DNA of 64,000 bases from Roseofilum capinflatum BLCC-M114 (GCF_030068505.1 NZ_JAQOSO010000102.1:63336-127335); one strand, 5' to 3'. Shown: positions 17,001-25,578, numbered from the stretch's first letter. Translations and numbers: made by a program. Notes: generated by a model not told the origin, from the letters alone.

Positions 17001-18413
17001 ATGAATGCAACCGACCTCGCCTTTACTCCAGCCACAGAACAGGCCCAACTGATCCGCAGCAAACAAGTTTCTCCCCTAGAATTAGTTGAACTCTATCTCG
17101 ACCGTATCGCCACCTATGACGGCCAACTGGGTAGCTACTTTACTGTCATGGGTGAAGAGGCGATCGCCGATGCTAAAGCGAAAACGGAAATCCTGGCTCA
17201 ACATCCCACGGATCTCCCCCCTTTCTTTGGCGTTCCCATTCCCGTCAAAGACCTCAAACGAGTCAAAGACGTGCGCTGTTGTTTTGGAGTGGCTGCCCTA
17301 AAAAACGAAATGGCCACCGAAGATGATGGCATCGTTACCAAACTGCGAGAGGCTGGATTTATTCTCCTCGGTAAAACTGCCACCTCTCAAGTCGGTTCCA
17401 TGCCCTTTACCGAACCCCCCGGCTTTCCTCCTACCCGTAACCCGTGGAACCTAGAGCATACCTCTGGAGGCTCTAGTGGGGGCGCTTCGTCTGCCTTAGC
17501 TGCTGGCTTATGTCCCATTGCCCATGGATCGGATGGCGGCGGTTCAGTCCGGGGGCCTGCCGCCTGTTGTGGAGTTGTCGGTTTAAAGCCCTCGCGGGGT
17601 AGAATTTCCTTCGCTCCCCTCGGCGATAGTCTCCACGGTTTAGGAACCAATGGGGTTTTAGCCCGCAACATTGCTGATACGGCCACTTTACTCGATGCCA
17701 TGGCGGGTTATATCACGGGAGACCCCTATTGGTTGCCCGATCCTCCGATTCCCTTTGCCCAAAGTTACCAAAAGCCTCTTTCTTCTCTGCGAATTGCCTT
17801 TAGTCCTAACCTATCTGACTTTGGTTTGGCTACCCCAGAGTATCAACAAGCCGTGACTGATACGGCCAAGGTCTTAGCCGATCTGGGTCATCACTTAGAA
17901 GAAGCTTGTCCGGCAGTTGCTGATATAAAAGAACCTTTTACCACCATTTGGCAGTCTGGAGTCGCTGCTTCTGGTTTGCCTCTGCAACTGTTGGAGCCGA
18001 TCAATCAATGGTTAGCCTCTGGTACGGTGAACGCGGGTCAATACCTGCAAGCAGTTGGTCAAATGCAGAGGATTAGCCGTCGGATTGTGGCCTTTTGGGA
18101 TTGCTATGATGTTTTACTGTTGCCGGTTTATTTGCATCCGCCGATTAAAGTGGGAGAATGGGCTGGTTTAGACCCGGCTCAAGCCTTTGAAAAAGTTACC
18201 CATTGGGTTGCTCCGTGCGCTCCCTTTAATGCTACGGGACAACCGGCGATCGCTCTTCCTGTGGGGTTTGGCGATCGGGGTTTACCCCTGAGTGTACAAC
18301 TGGTGGGCAAACCGGGTGCAGAAGCTACTCTTTTATCCTTAGCGGCTCAGTTAGAACCGATTTATAATTGGGGTCAATATCGTCCCTCTTCCTATGGACA
18401 AAGGGAGATATGA
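17001..18413 (+). CDS. Amidase (amidase-signature family)
   Basis: 470 aa, full length. The catalytic Ser-cisSer-Lys triad is visible: Lys83 in PIPVKDLKRV, the cis-Ser in TSGGSSGGA (residues 155-161) and the nucleophile Ser182 in GSDGGGSVRGPA. The family hydrolyses carboxamides to acid plus ammonia, and includes GatA, but the absence of gatB/C neighbours and the HGSDGGGS variant favour a stand-alone amidase. The specific amide is unknown. A GvpL/F gene follows after 25 bp. Confidence 0.9.
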   Translation: MNATDLAFTPATEQAQLIRSKQVSPLELVELYLDRIATYDGQLGSYFTVMGEEAIADAKAKTEILAQHPTDLPPFFGVPIPVKDLKRVKDVRCCFGVAALKNEMATEDDGIVTKLREAGFILLGKTATSQVGSMPFTEPPGFPPTRNPWNLEHTSGGSSGGASSALAAGLCPIAHGSDGGGSVRGPAACCGVVGLKPSRGRISFAPLGDSLHGLGTNGVLARNIADTATLLDAMAGYITGDPYWLPDPPIPFAQSYQKPLSSLRIAFSPNLSDFGLATPEYQQAVTDTAKVLADLGHHLEEACPAVADIKEPFTTIWQSGVAASGLPLQLLEPINQWLASGTVNAGQYLQAVGQMQRISRRIVAFWDCYDVLLLPVYLHPPIKVGEWAGLDPAQAFEKVTHWVAPCAPFNATGQPAIALPVGFGDRGLPLSVQLVGKPGAEATLLSLAAQLEPIYNWGQYRPSSYGQREI

Positions 18414-18438
18414 TTGCGGGGATGGGTTATAGACGATC

Positions 18439-19122
18439 ATGTATACTTACGCCTTGATTAAAACACCCTCTACGGCTCTAGAACTGCCTCCAGGATTGGT
18501 GGGTGATTTAGAGCTGGTGGGCACTCCCCAGTTAGCGGCTATTACTGAGCCACGGATGTCGCCGACTAAAATGGAGGCGCTGGTTCAAGATGATGGACTT
18601 CTAGAGCAAGCTTATATTCATTATGGGGTCGTGGTCTGTGATTTATTTGCCAAGACTACGATTTTACCTCTGAAATTTTACCATTGTTTCCGCGATCGCC
18701 CGGCCCTAGAAGAGCATCTCAGCACCCATCAAGACCAGTATCTGAAAAGGCTCCATACCTTGGAAGGGAAAGGGGAATATATCTTAAAGGCGTTTCCCAA
18801 ACCCCTAGAGCTTCCCCCCTTAGAGAAGGAACAAAAGGGAAAAGCCTACTTTCTGGCCAAGAAACGCCGCTATCAGGAGCAGCAAGAGTATCAAAACCGG
18901 CAAGAGGAACAATGGGATAGGCTGACGGAGCAAGTGCTGGCGCTCTATCCAGAGGCTATTATTCCTGAATCCGAAGACGAAAAACGAGAACTGTTTTGGT
19001 TAGGAGACAAGAATGGGCGATCGCCCTTAGACCAACACTTATTAACCTGGCAAGAGCTATGCCCCGATTGGGATTTACACTTGAGCGATCCGATCCCACC
19101 CTACGATTTTTTAGCGGGATAA
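18439..19122 (+). CDS. GvpL/GvpF-family gas vesicle protein
   Basis: 227 aa. MYTYALIKTPSTALELP at the start and the segment LEQAYIHYGVVVCDLFAKTTILPLKFYHCF match the GvpF/GvpL family, accessory proteins that bind GvpA and help gas vesicle assembly. The middle (about residues 130-165) is Lys/Glu/Gln-rich and helical. No gvpA or other gvp gene is in the window, so this is a solitary copy. It ends 3 bp from the convergent DUF3084 gene. Confidence 0.82.
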   Translation: MYTYALIKTPSTALELPPGLVGDLELVGTPQLAAITEPRMSPTKMEALVQDDGLLEQAYIHYGVVVCDLFAKTTILPLKFYHCFRDRPALEEHLSTHQDQYLKRLHTLEGKGEYILKAFPKPLELPPLEKEQKGKAYFLAKKRRYQEQQEYQNRQEEQWDRLTEQVLALYPEAIIPESEDEKRELFWLGDKNGRSPLDQHLLTWQELCPDWDLHLSDPIPPYDFLAG

Positions 19123-19125
19123 GCT

Positions 19126-20631
19126 TTACGGTTCTTGAACATTCTGCCTAAGCATTGGGGAGGAAGTCCGAAAGACTTCCTCATTCTCTTCAAAAGCGAC
19201 TAAATCAATCCGCAGGGGGCCGGCTGTATAGGTAGTTTCCGAGGCGATCGCTTGAATGGTGATTCGGGTCGGGTTTTCTTGAATTTTCTCTACAAAATTC
19301 ATCAAGGTTTCCGGCGAACCATCGCCCACTTGTAAGCGGCTTTCTAAAATCCCTCCTCGACGGGCCCGAAAGCGACAAGATTCGATCAAAATTCCAATTT
19401 GTTCGATTAATTCCTCTTCACTCATGGTCGCGCCATTGGTTATGCCAGTGGCGATCACTTCTCCAGATTCAAATACTACTTGATTTAAGGCCACATCCGC
19501 AAAAATTTCCACATTCGATTCGCCGCGAATATAGTTGCCTGCCGACAACAACCGAACCACATATTCTTGACCATCAGCAATTCGTTCTTGCAACTGTTTT
19601 ACTTGGTCTTCAGTGACTTGAATGACTTGCTCATTGAGTTGGCCTGTTCCTGGTTTCACCTGTTCTCTAGCCGATTGATTGGCAATTTCCAATAACCGAT
19701 TAACCGCTTGTACAGAACCTTGGGGATCAAGAATTTCTACGACCACAGAAGCCAGGATTTGTCCGCGCAATAAAGCCAAGTTTCCTTGACGTAAATCTTG
19801 ATAATCTTGATAATATTGTTCAAAGATCCTCACTTGTCGCTCTAAAAATTTCTGTTGATTTTCGAGTTCTTTTAATCGCTCCTCTCGCTCTTCAATGACT
19901 TGATTGCGATCCTCAATTTCCCGATCGCGGTTTTCGATCTCCTCATCTCGCTGGGCAATTAACTCATTGCGTTCAGCAATTTCTTCATCTCGTTGTGCAA
20001 TTTGGGACTTAACCTCATTTTGCTGACGAATTAATTCTTCCCGCTCGGATCTCAGTTGCTCTAATTCTGATCGTAGCGTTTCGGTTTGAACATTGACTCT
20101 TTGCAGTTGATCTTGGGCTTGTTGAAATTTTCCCATGACCTGCTGTAACTGAACTTGGGTTTTCTCAAAATTGGCTTGAATCTCCCTTAACTGGGCTTGA
20201 GTTTTGTCCAAGTTTTCCTCGGTGGCCGATTTTTGGGCAATCACTGTCTGCAAACTGGCATTGAGATTATCTAAATTTTCTTGTACCAGTTCCCGTTCTG
20301 CTCGAGCCTGAGCGAGGTCAATTTCAATCTGGGCCTTTTGCGCTTGAGTTGATTGGAGTTCTCGACGAGCTTGACGCAGTTTACGCTGGGTTTCATCATA
20401 CTCAAAAATCCCTCGGCGCAAAGGCTGACTCATAGCAAAGAGAATGCCTAGGGTTGACCCAGAAATCAAAGTACCCGTAACAATGGTTACTAAAACGGCA
20501 GTTTGTCGGGGGCGAAGATTAAATAAACTTAACCTGGCTTTACCCACCTTTGTCCCCAGGCGATCGCCCAGGGTAGCGAGTAAACCCCCTAAAAATAAAA
20601 TCGAGACAATTAGAATAATGCCAATAGTCAT
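19126..20631 (-). CDS. DUF3084 membrane protein with long coiled coil
   Basis: 501 aa. Two N-terminal transmembrane helices (about residues 3-20 and 45-68), then about 200 residues of heptad-rich coiled coil (about 75-275), including a striking run of repeated IAQRDEEIAERNEL-type 7-residue units, then a C-terminal globular domain (about 285-495) containing GQEYVVRLLSAGNYIRGES. This is the cyanobacterial DUF3084 family. The function is unknown; the shape suggests an envelope scaffold. Confidence 0.85.
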   Translation of the reverse strand: MTIGIILIVSILFLGGLLATLGDRLGTKVGKARLSLFNLRPRQTAVLVTIVTGTLISGSTLGILFAMSQPLRRGIFEYDETQRKLRQARRELQSTQAQKAQIEIDLAQARAERELVQENLDNLNASLQTVIAQKSATEENLDKTQAQLREIQANFEKTQVQLQQVMGKFQQAQDQLQRVNVQTETLRSELEQLRSEREELIRQQNEVKSQIAQRDEEIAERNELIAQRDEEIENRDREIEDRNQVIEEREERLKELENQQKFLERQVRIFEQYYQDYQDLRQGNLALLRGQILASVVVEILDPQGSVQAVNRLLEIANQSAREQVKPGTGQLNEQVIQVTEDQVKQLQERIADGQEYVVRLLSAGNYIRGESNVEIFADVALNQVVFESGEVIATGITNGATMSEEELIEQIGILIESCRFRARRGGILESRLQVGDGSPETLMNFVEKIQENPTRITIQAIASETTYTAGPLRIDLVAFEENEEVFRTSSPMLRQNVQEP

Positions 20632-20719
20632 GGGTAGCTACAGACAATCCAAGATCCAGCCTATCCCATCAGAGTAAAGGCGATCGCCCAAACCGTCAGA
20701 ATTTACATGGGTGTTCAAT

Positions 20720-21391
20720 TTAAGCAAACTGTTGACTCAGAACTACTGGATTATGTACCGTAATCTTCTTCTTATGGATAGAAATCATCTTTTCCGCTCG
20801 TAAATCACCCAGCAAACGGGTAACCGTGACTCGCGTAGAGCCGATCGCCTCGGCGATCGCCTGATGAGAGAGCTTTAGATCGATCGTAATTCCATCCTCG
20901 GAAGGAACCCCAAAATCTCGACATAAAATCAACAAAAAACTCACCAGTCGCGATCCCATATCCCGGTGAGCCAATGTCTCAATCATCATCTCCGTTTGTA
21001 AGATCCGAGAAGAAAGACCTTGCAGCATCACCATCGACAGCTCTGGATTTTGTTTAATCGTCTTCTCTACCCGATCGATGGGCAGAGAAAGCAATTCTAC
21101 TGGGGTAAAGGCCACAGCATGATAAAATCGGTCGGAGCGATGGCCGGTAATTAAGGACAACACCCCGAAGACACTATTTTCCCGCAGGAGGGCTACAGTA
21201 ATCTCCTCTCCAGCCTCATAAACTCTAGAGAGCTTAACCGCTCCTTTGAGCAGGAAATAAACCCGCTCGGCTGGATCGCCCGGAAAAAAGATGGTTTTAC
21301 CACGCTCAAAGCTTTCCACCACTGGAGGAAAACCACCGCCACTCATTTGGCGAAACATAGCCGCTAGGGGTTTGTCATCACTGAGTACCAT
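20720..21391 (-). CDS. ntcA: Global nitrogen regulator NtcA
   Basis: 223 aa, the normal length. A Crp/Fnr-type cyclic-nucleotide-binding fold senses 2-oxoglutarate; the dimer helix and a C-terminal HTH (about residues 173-197: [25 protein letters not shown] region) bind GTA-N8-TAC sites. The HTH is identical to the canonical NtcA recognition helix as I know it. NtcA activates nitrogen assimilation genes; a perfect target box lies upstream of the ammonium transporter gene in this same window. Confidence 0.97.
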   Translation of the reverse strand: MVLSDDKPLAAMFRQMSGGGFPPVVESFERGKTIFFPGDPAERVYFLLKGAVKLSRVYEAGEEITVALLRENSVFGVLSLITGHRSDRFYHAVAFTPVELLSLPIDRVEKTIKQNPELSMVMLQGLSSRILQTEMMIETLAHRDMGSRLVSFLLILCRDFGVPSEDGITIDLKLSHQAIAEAIGSTRVTVTRLLGDLRAEKMISIHKKKITVHNPVVLSQQFA

Positions 21392-21731
21392 ATTGCTTTA
21401 CTTCGTAATGTGTGACTGTGCGATCGCGATAGCGTTGCGGAGCAATCTCGCTCTCCAACCAAGTGATCTGGTGAGCAGTGTATCACCTCCCACCACTGGC
21501 CTTAAAACAAATTTAACGGAGTTTTTAAATCAAGGTGTTATCTTAATCCGGGATGGATTGGTATGAGTTTAACGAATCTAGACCCATTCGTGGAAAACTC
21601 GACCCCAAAAAATCTCTGCCCACCCAGATCGGGCAGTCAGTCTGTATGAGATGATGCCAATAGACCCAAAAGAGTGTACGATGACCTCTTTTGGGATATC
21701 TCAGCTAGATTCTATTGACGATCAAACCATC
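21392..21731. other. ntcA-fabI divergent intergenic region
   Basis: No gene. A one-mismatch NtcA-like site (GTA-N8-CAC, 21480-21493) is present but has no convincing -10 box at the expected distance. CTGCCC (21616-21621) and GGGCAG (21631-21636) form a small hairpin before fabI. Confidence 0.4.
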
Positions 21732-22508
21732 ATGCTCAATTTAACTGGAAAAAACGCGCTCATTTTAGGGGTTGCCAATAACCGCTCCATCGCTTGGGGA
21801 ATTACCCAACAACTCCATCAAGCGGGGGCTAACTTAGGAATTACCTATTTACCGGACGAAAAAGACCGCTACCGCAAAAAAGTCCAAGATTTAGTTTCTC
21901 CCCTCAATCCCAGTCTATTTCTGCCCTGTGATGTGCAAAATGACGATCAGGTGGCCGAGATGTTCGAGACGGTGAAAAAAGAATGGGGCCATCTGGATAT
22001 TCTGGTTCATTCTTTGGCCTTTGCGGGTAAAGATGAACTCACGGGAGACTTTAGCGATACGACGCGCTCTGGGTTTCTGAAAGCAATGGAAATTAGCACC
22101 TATTCTTTAACTCAGTTGTGCGCTCAAGCCAAGACTTGCATGGCTGAAGGGGGTTCTATTGTTACCCTGAGCTATTTGGGAGGGGTAAAGGTGATTCCCA
22201 ATTACAATGTCATGGGTATAGCCAAATCGGGTTTGGAAATGAGTGTGCGCTATTTGGCTGCTGAGTTGGGGCCAAAAAATATTCGCGTCAATGCTATTTC
22301 TTCTGGGCCCATTCGCACGTTAGCTTCTTCAGCCGTGGGGGGTATTTTGGATATGATTAAGCATGTGGAAGAAATTGCTCCCCTACGACGGACTGTGACG
22401 CAAACGGAAGTGGGAAATACGGCTGCTTTTCTCTGTAGTGACCTGGCTAGTGGGATTACGGGACAGGTGATCTATGTGGATGCTGGATATGAAATTATGG
22501 GCATGTGA
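21732..22508 (+). CDS. fabI: Enoyl-[acyl-carrier-protein] reductase (NADH) FabI
   Basis: 258 aa from ATG 21732, the usual FabI length; the frame stays open upstream to 21651, but those 27 codons are not family-like. It has the FabI cofactor motif (LILGVANNRSIAWGI), the SLAF block and the Tyr-(Xaa)6-Lys catalytic pair in YNVMGIAKSGLE. It reduces enoyl-ACP in the last step of each fatty acid elongation cycle. It is divergent from ntcA and ends 35 bp from the end of the contractile injection gene run. Confidence 0.96.
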   Translation: MLNLTGKNALILGVANNRSIAWGITQQLHQAGANLGITYLPDEKDRYRKKVQDLVSPLNPSLFLPCDVQNDDQVAEMFETVKKEWGHLDILVHSLAFAGKDELTGDFSDTTRSGFLKAMEISTYSLTQLCAQAKTCMAEGGSIVTLSYLGGVKVIPNYNVMGIAKSGLEMSVRYLAAELGPKNIRVNAISSGPIRTLASSAVGGILDMIKHVEEIAPLRRTVTQTEVGNTAAFLCSDLASGITGQVIYVDAGYEIMGM

Positions 22509-22543
22509 TGGGAGTGAATCGGTCAAAAATGAGGAGCGCAATT

Positions 22544-22711
22544 TTATTCGGGATTTAACATCCCGGCAATTTGTACGACCCATTGCTGACGTTCCTGATG
22601 GTCGAGGGCTAAAATTTCTGCCCTAGACCAGTGAAAATGAAAGGCGATAAAGGCTACCTCCCGATACAACTGGGGTAGGGGGTAGCCGGTTACTCCCCCG
22701 ATAGGACTAAT
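22544..22711 (-). CDS. DUF6760-like small eCIS protein (hidden ORF, non-standard start)
   Basis: 55 codons between a TGA (22712-22714) and a TAA (22544-22546). The translation contains GGVTGYPLPQLYREVAFIAF, then HFHWSRAEILALDHQERQQW, which matches the short DUF6760 family found in extracellular contractile injection clusters. No ATG or GTG is available; the only canonical start, TTG inside PQLYREV, would remove the conserved GYP. Initiation must be at ATT (22711) or ATC (22702), or the gene is damaged. It overlaps the end of the upstream tail-assembly gene, which suggests translational coupling. Its role in the particle is unknown. Confidence 0.68.
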   Translation of the reverse strand: MSPIGGVTGYPLPQLYREVAFIAFHFHWSRAEILALDHQERQQWVVQIAGMLNPE

Positions 22712-23019
22712 TCAGCTTCTGCTGGGTTAATGGTGTTGTATAAATCGAGCAGGTAATCTAAATCGACGAGAAATAGGTTTTCTAAGGCTTCTGGCGTTAC
22801 GGATGTGAGTGTACCGAGCTTCTCTATGGTGCGCGAGAGCATGACGAGAGTGCGATAATCTGGGTAGTCGGAGAGGTTCGGGTGGCGATCGCCCATTATT
22901 TCATCTTGTCCTGTCGCTAAACGGATCGCCCCTTCTCGATGCAAATTTCCTTGCTCATCCACCAACCCTTTCGGTAAGACAAAGCTAAACCCCATGAAAT
23001 CATCCCTTTCTTCAGTCAT
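22690..23019 (-). CDS. Phage tail assembly protein, eCIS type (copy 2)
   Basis: 109 aa. FVLPKGLVDEQGNLHREGAIRLA, DEIMGD, YRTLVMLSRTIEKLG and LFLVDLDYLLDLYNTIN follow the pattern of the eCIS tail assembly (gpE/gp41-like chaperone) family. It is a diverged paralogue of the gene just upstream, with ATG overlapping that gene's stop (8 bp shared). A start at the second Met (MGFSF) is also possible. The family is thought to help tube, tape-measure or baseplate assembly. Confidence 0.8.
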   Translation of the reverse strand: MTEERDDFMGFSFVLPKGLVDEQGNLHREGAIRLATGQDEIMGDRHPNLSDYPDYRTLVMLSRTIEKLGTLTSVTPEALENLFLVDLDYLLDLYNTINPAEAELVLSGE

Positions 23020-23317
23020 TCTCTACCGGTTCCAACTCATTAATCTGACGATAAAAATCCTGAAGATAACTTAAATCCACAGCAAACATATTTTCTACCA
23101 CAGCCGGGGAAATTTCCTGCAACGTCCCCAACTGAATAATCACCCGCGCCAAAATGATCACCGTCGCATAAGCTGGATTATCCATCACCCTCGGATCGCG
23201 CATCGGGATAATCTCATCCATCGCACGAGATAAGCGCATCTTTCCCTGACGGTGTAGATTACCTTCAGAGTCTAAATAGCCTTTCGGCAACGTAAAATCA
23301 AACTCAGTTTGCAGCAT
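23012..23317 (-). CDS. Phage tail assembly protein, eCIS type (copy 1)
   Basis: 101 aa. FTLPKGYLDSEGNLHRQGKMRL, DEIIPMRDPRVMDNPAY, TVIILARVIIQLG and MFAVDLSYLQDFYRQIN are close to the family consensus, closer than those of copy 2. It lies in the contractile injection gene run between the tube genes and copy 2, with which it overlaps by 8 bp. Confidence 0.84.
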   Translation of the reverse strand: MLQTEFDFTLPKGYLDSEGNLHRQGKMRLSRAMDEIIPMRDPRVMDNPAYATVIILARVIIQLGTLQEISPAVVENMFAVDLSYLQDFYRQINELEPVEND

Positions 23318-23355
23318 AGAGTCCTTTGAATTGATCGGTATATAGACCTGATTTT

Positions 23356-23416
23356 GCCCTCATCCCCCAGAAAATCCAGTCCCTCTCCCCTGGGAGAGGG
23401 ATATAGGGAGAGGGCG
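23356..23416. repeat. Interspersed palindromic repeat (CCCTCTCCC/GGGAGAGGG family)
   Basis: CCCTCTCCCCTGGGAGAGGG with flanking GCCCTCATCCCCC and GGGAGAGGGC. A short copy of the element also present at 24724-24841, 24871-24985 and 25579-25741. Confidence 0.75.
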
Positions 23417-23477
23417 CGATCGCCTATAAAATCACTTGAGTCTGTTTAATTCTTATAACGCTTCAACACTCATCATT

Positions 23478-23505
23478 GTTAATTGTTAATTGTTAATTGT
23501 TAATT
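23478..23505. repeat. Heptanucleotide tandem repeat (TTAATTG)n
   Basis: Four consecutive TTAATTG/TTGTTAA units at the 3' end of the tube gene at 23508; a short tandemly repeated repetitive sequence typical of cyanobacteria. Confidence 0.75.
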
Positions 23506-23507
23506 GC

Positions 23508-24026
23508 CTACGGGGGCGAAACCCGCTTAAACACCTCACAAGCCATTTCCAACTCTTCGCAAGCGAGTTCTGAACTCGAAGCCGTGTTATCCGTGACACT
23601 ATAGCTAATCGGCCAAGCATTTTCAAACTGAAACAGAGCGCCAATCTCTCCATTTTGGCGATAAACGGCGATCGACCCACTGCGGCGCTGCCTAGACCAA
23701 TTTCCTTGTTGTACTGCATTCAGCCAATTCCAAAGGGTTTCTGAGCTACTTAATCCGCGTCTAAGGCTAATATTATCTACCGTTTTTTTCGCACCAGGCA
23801 GTTTAGAGGTATACAATCTGCCTCGCTTGGCTTTGCCCCAAGGTTCGGGAAAAATTTCTGTAAATTCTACTACTTCTTGAGCAACCTTAAATCCTTTACA
23901 CTCCATAAATAGTCCATCTACCCCATCCTTTGAGCCATCTAACAGCAATTCCACGTAAAACCGGCAGGCCGTCAGAATTTCAGGGTACTTCAGTCTATTC
24001 TTAAAAGCATCTTTACTTTGTGCCAT
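23508..24026 (-). CDS. eCIS inner tube protein (phage tail protein), paralogue 3
   Basis: 172 aa. It has the T4 gp19-like tail tube pattern: RFYVELLLDGSKDGVDGLFMEC, then the LRRGLSSSETLWNWLNAV segment and SGSIAVYRQNGEIGALFQFENAWPISYSV. Members polymerise into the inner tube or its baseplate-proximal initiator ring. Third of three tube-like genes in the run. The gap to the upstream tube gene contains a hairpin with its T-run on the plus strand. Confidence 0.86.
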   Translation of the reverse strand: MAQSKDAFKNRLKYPEILTACRFYVELLLDGSKDGVDGLFMECKGFKVAQEVVEFTEIFPEPWGKAKRGRLYTSKLPGAKKTVDNISLRRGLSSSETLWNWLNAVQQGNWSRQRRSGSIAVYRQNGEIGALFQFENAWPISYSVTDNTASSSELACEELEMACEVFKRVSPP

Positions 24027-24073
24027 TTCTGTTTAAGCTTACGATCCATAAGATACTGGCAATGAAACCCATA

Positions 24074-24104
24074 AGACAAGGTATTAAAATACCCTGTCTT
24101 TTTT
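24074..24104 (+). other. Terminator-like hairpin inside the tube gene run
   Basis: AGACAAGGTAT (24074-24084) pairs, with one mismatch, with ATACCCTGTCT (24089-24099), followed by six T on the plus strand. The genes around it run on the minus strand, so it would act on antisense transcripts, or as an RNA-processing or stability hairpin in the tail operon. Confidence 0.5.
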
Positions 24105-24118
24105 GTCATCTTTTGTAA

Positions 24119-24619
24119 TTATACTGTTGGCACTGGTGCAATCTGTGTTCCTTCCGTCGGGACTTTTCTAATTCCAGTATGGCTAATTTCTATCGTTTCC
24201 TTAAATAAATCACTGCTGTCAGCGCCGGCTTGAGTTGTCGTATATTTAGCAGGAATAGCATCCATAATATTATACCTTGCGCCTTCCTTCCCATCCTGCT
24301 TATACATAATCAAAGAAGCATCGCCAACTTCTTGTACAGCAGTAGTTGTACCCCCAGTCATGGATGAGGGATGGGAGCTGGTATACCAGTTAATGAGCGC
24401 ATCATTTTCTACTGTTGTGACAAACTCTAAGGTCATATTCTCATAGCTTACATGAGAAGGGGTAATCTGGGTTCCAGCGGCCACATTTTTGCCAGCATAA
24501 ATGGCTTGTCCTTCGGCTGCGGGTTCAATGCTCATGGAAATGCCACTGACTTTTTGTAATTGTAGGGTGGTAATGCCTTTCAATTCAAAATAAAACCGGG
24601 CTTGGGTTAAATATTCCAT
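24119..24619 (-). CDS. eCIS inner tube protein (phage tail protein), paralogue 2
   Basis: 166 aa. MEYLTQARFYFELKGITTLQLQKVSG at the start, an NMTLEFVTTVENDALINWYT middle and a GSLIM-like DASLIMYKQDGKEGARYNI segment fit the tail tube family. It contains a Thr/Gly-rich loop (SSMTGGTTTAVQEVG). It differs clearly from paralogues 1 and 3, as if specialised (main tube against initiator proteins). Upstream lie 394 bp of interspersed repeats. Confidence 0.86.
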   Translation of the reverse strand: MEYLTQARFYFELKGITTLQLQKVSGISMSIEPAAEGQAIYAGKNVAAGTQITPSHVSYENMTLEFVTTVENDALINWYTSSHPSSMTGGTTTAVQEVGDASLIMYKQDGKEGARYNIMDAIPAKYTTTQAGADSSDLFKETIEISHTGIRKVPTEGTQIAPVPTV

Positions 24620-24723
24620 AGTTGAATATCCTCTTTAGATAGTTAGGAGAAACGGAAAAAGGTACAGAGGTTAAGTTTCTAGTGCCTTGATGCAGCTCAT
24701 TGGGTACTTTAGATGTTGGGTAA

Positions 24724-24985
24724 TGCCCTCTCCCTATATCCCTCTCCCGTGGGAGAGGGACTTCTGCTCCCCTTCTCCTGCGGGAGAAGGGGCTGGGGGA
24801 TGAGGGGCAGCCATTACATAATTCATTTAGGTTTGCTATAGCAAGTCCATTTGAGTTGTGAAATAGAAAAAGCCCTCTCCCTAAATCCCTCTCCCACGGG
24901 AGAGGGACTTTTCCCCTTCTCCTGCGGGAGAAGGGGGTAGGGGGATGAGGGGCAGCCATTACATAATTCATTTAGGTTTGCTATA
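24724..24985. repeat. Two directly repeated palindromic elements between tube genes
   Basis: Copies at 24724-24841 and 24871-24985 each contain GCCCTCTCCCT, the palindromes CTCTCCC/GGGAGAGGG and CCTTCTCCTGCGGGAGAAGG, GGGGGATGAGGGGCAGCCAT and the end ATTCATTTAGGTTTGCTATA. This MITE-like non-coding element occupies the whole 394-bp gap between tube paralogues 1 and 2. Confidence 0.8.
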
Positions 24986-25012
24986 TTGCATCATTTTAGA
25001 TGAAACCATCCA

Positions 25013-25513
25013 CTAAGCTGCTTGTGACATGGCGACAACTTTGGTGATTCTCTCAGCCACAAACTCATAGGTTTCCATGACCAATTCCCCGGAAGTCGCA
25101 TCGACATCAGAAACTGAATACTTTTTAATCCAAGCTCGGTCTAGATTCCATCGTAGAACTTCCTTATTACTAGGATCGTAGACAACCAGCGAACCGGATT
25201 TACGACTATTGGCCCAATTGCCACCGCCCCCTTCTTCTTTGGGCATGACTTCTATAAACCAGTCAAATAATCGCCGTGCTGCGCCTTGGGTATCATCATT
25301 GACATAAACTTCAATGGTCATGGAGGGGTTGGTTTCATAACCGGCGATCGTGGTATGTCTGGCTCCACCTTTTCTACCACTGTGAATGGGTTTGTCTCCA
25401 CCGGTTACTTTACCTTCATAGGTTAGAGCTGCCATACTTTTGACTTCTAATTCTTCTAAGCCTTCAAAGTTTAGGTAAAATCGGTTGGCTGTCGTTGTAT
25501 AAACGGGAGGCAT
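25013..25513 (-). CDS. eCIS inner tube protein (phage tail protein), paralogue 1
   Basis: 166 aa. NRFYLNFEGLEELEVKSMAALTYEGKV, PSMTIEVYVNDDTQGAARRLFDWF, SGSLVVYDPSNKEVLRWNLDRAWIKKYSVSDVDA and a C-terminal GELVMETYEF segment are closest to the usual main tube protein (Afp1/Pvc1-like). It is the first tube gene after the sheath gene. Confidence 0.88.
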   Translation of the reverse strand: MPPVYTTTANRFYLNFEGLEELEVKSMAALTYEGKVTGGDKPIHSGRKGGARHTTIAGYETNPSMTIEVYVNDDTQGAARRLFDWFIEVMPKEEGGGGNWANSRKSGSLVVYDPSNKEVLRWNLDRAWIKKYSVSDVDATSGELVMETYEFVAERITKVVAMSQAA

Positions 25514-25578
25514 GGTGTCACTGTCCTTTTACTGATATGTTTAGGAATTTGAATGCATGTATAGCATTTTCAAATGAG

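Noticed and set aside
21480-21493. NtcA-like site GTA-N8-CAC upstream of ntcA
   Set aside because: One mismatch in the conserved half and no -10 box at the expected distance; too weak to claim autoregulation.
23478-23505. Heptamer repeat as a CRISPR array
   Set aside because: Units are contiguous 7-mers without spacers; no cas gene is present and no spaced direct-repeat array was seen anywhere in the window.
24585-24971. 128-codon minus-strand ORF upstream of tube paralogue 2
   Set aside because: Its translation (PHPPTPFSRRRRG, PLPRERDIGRG) is simply the reading of the two palindromic repeats.
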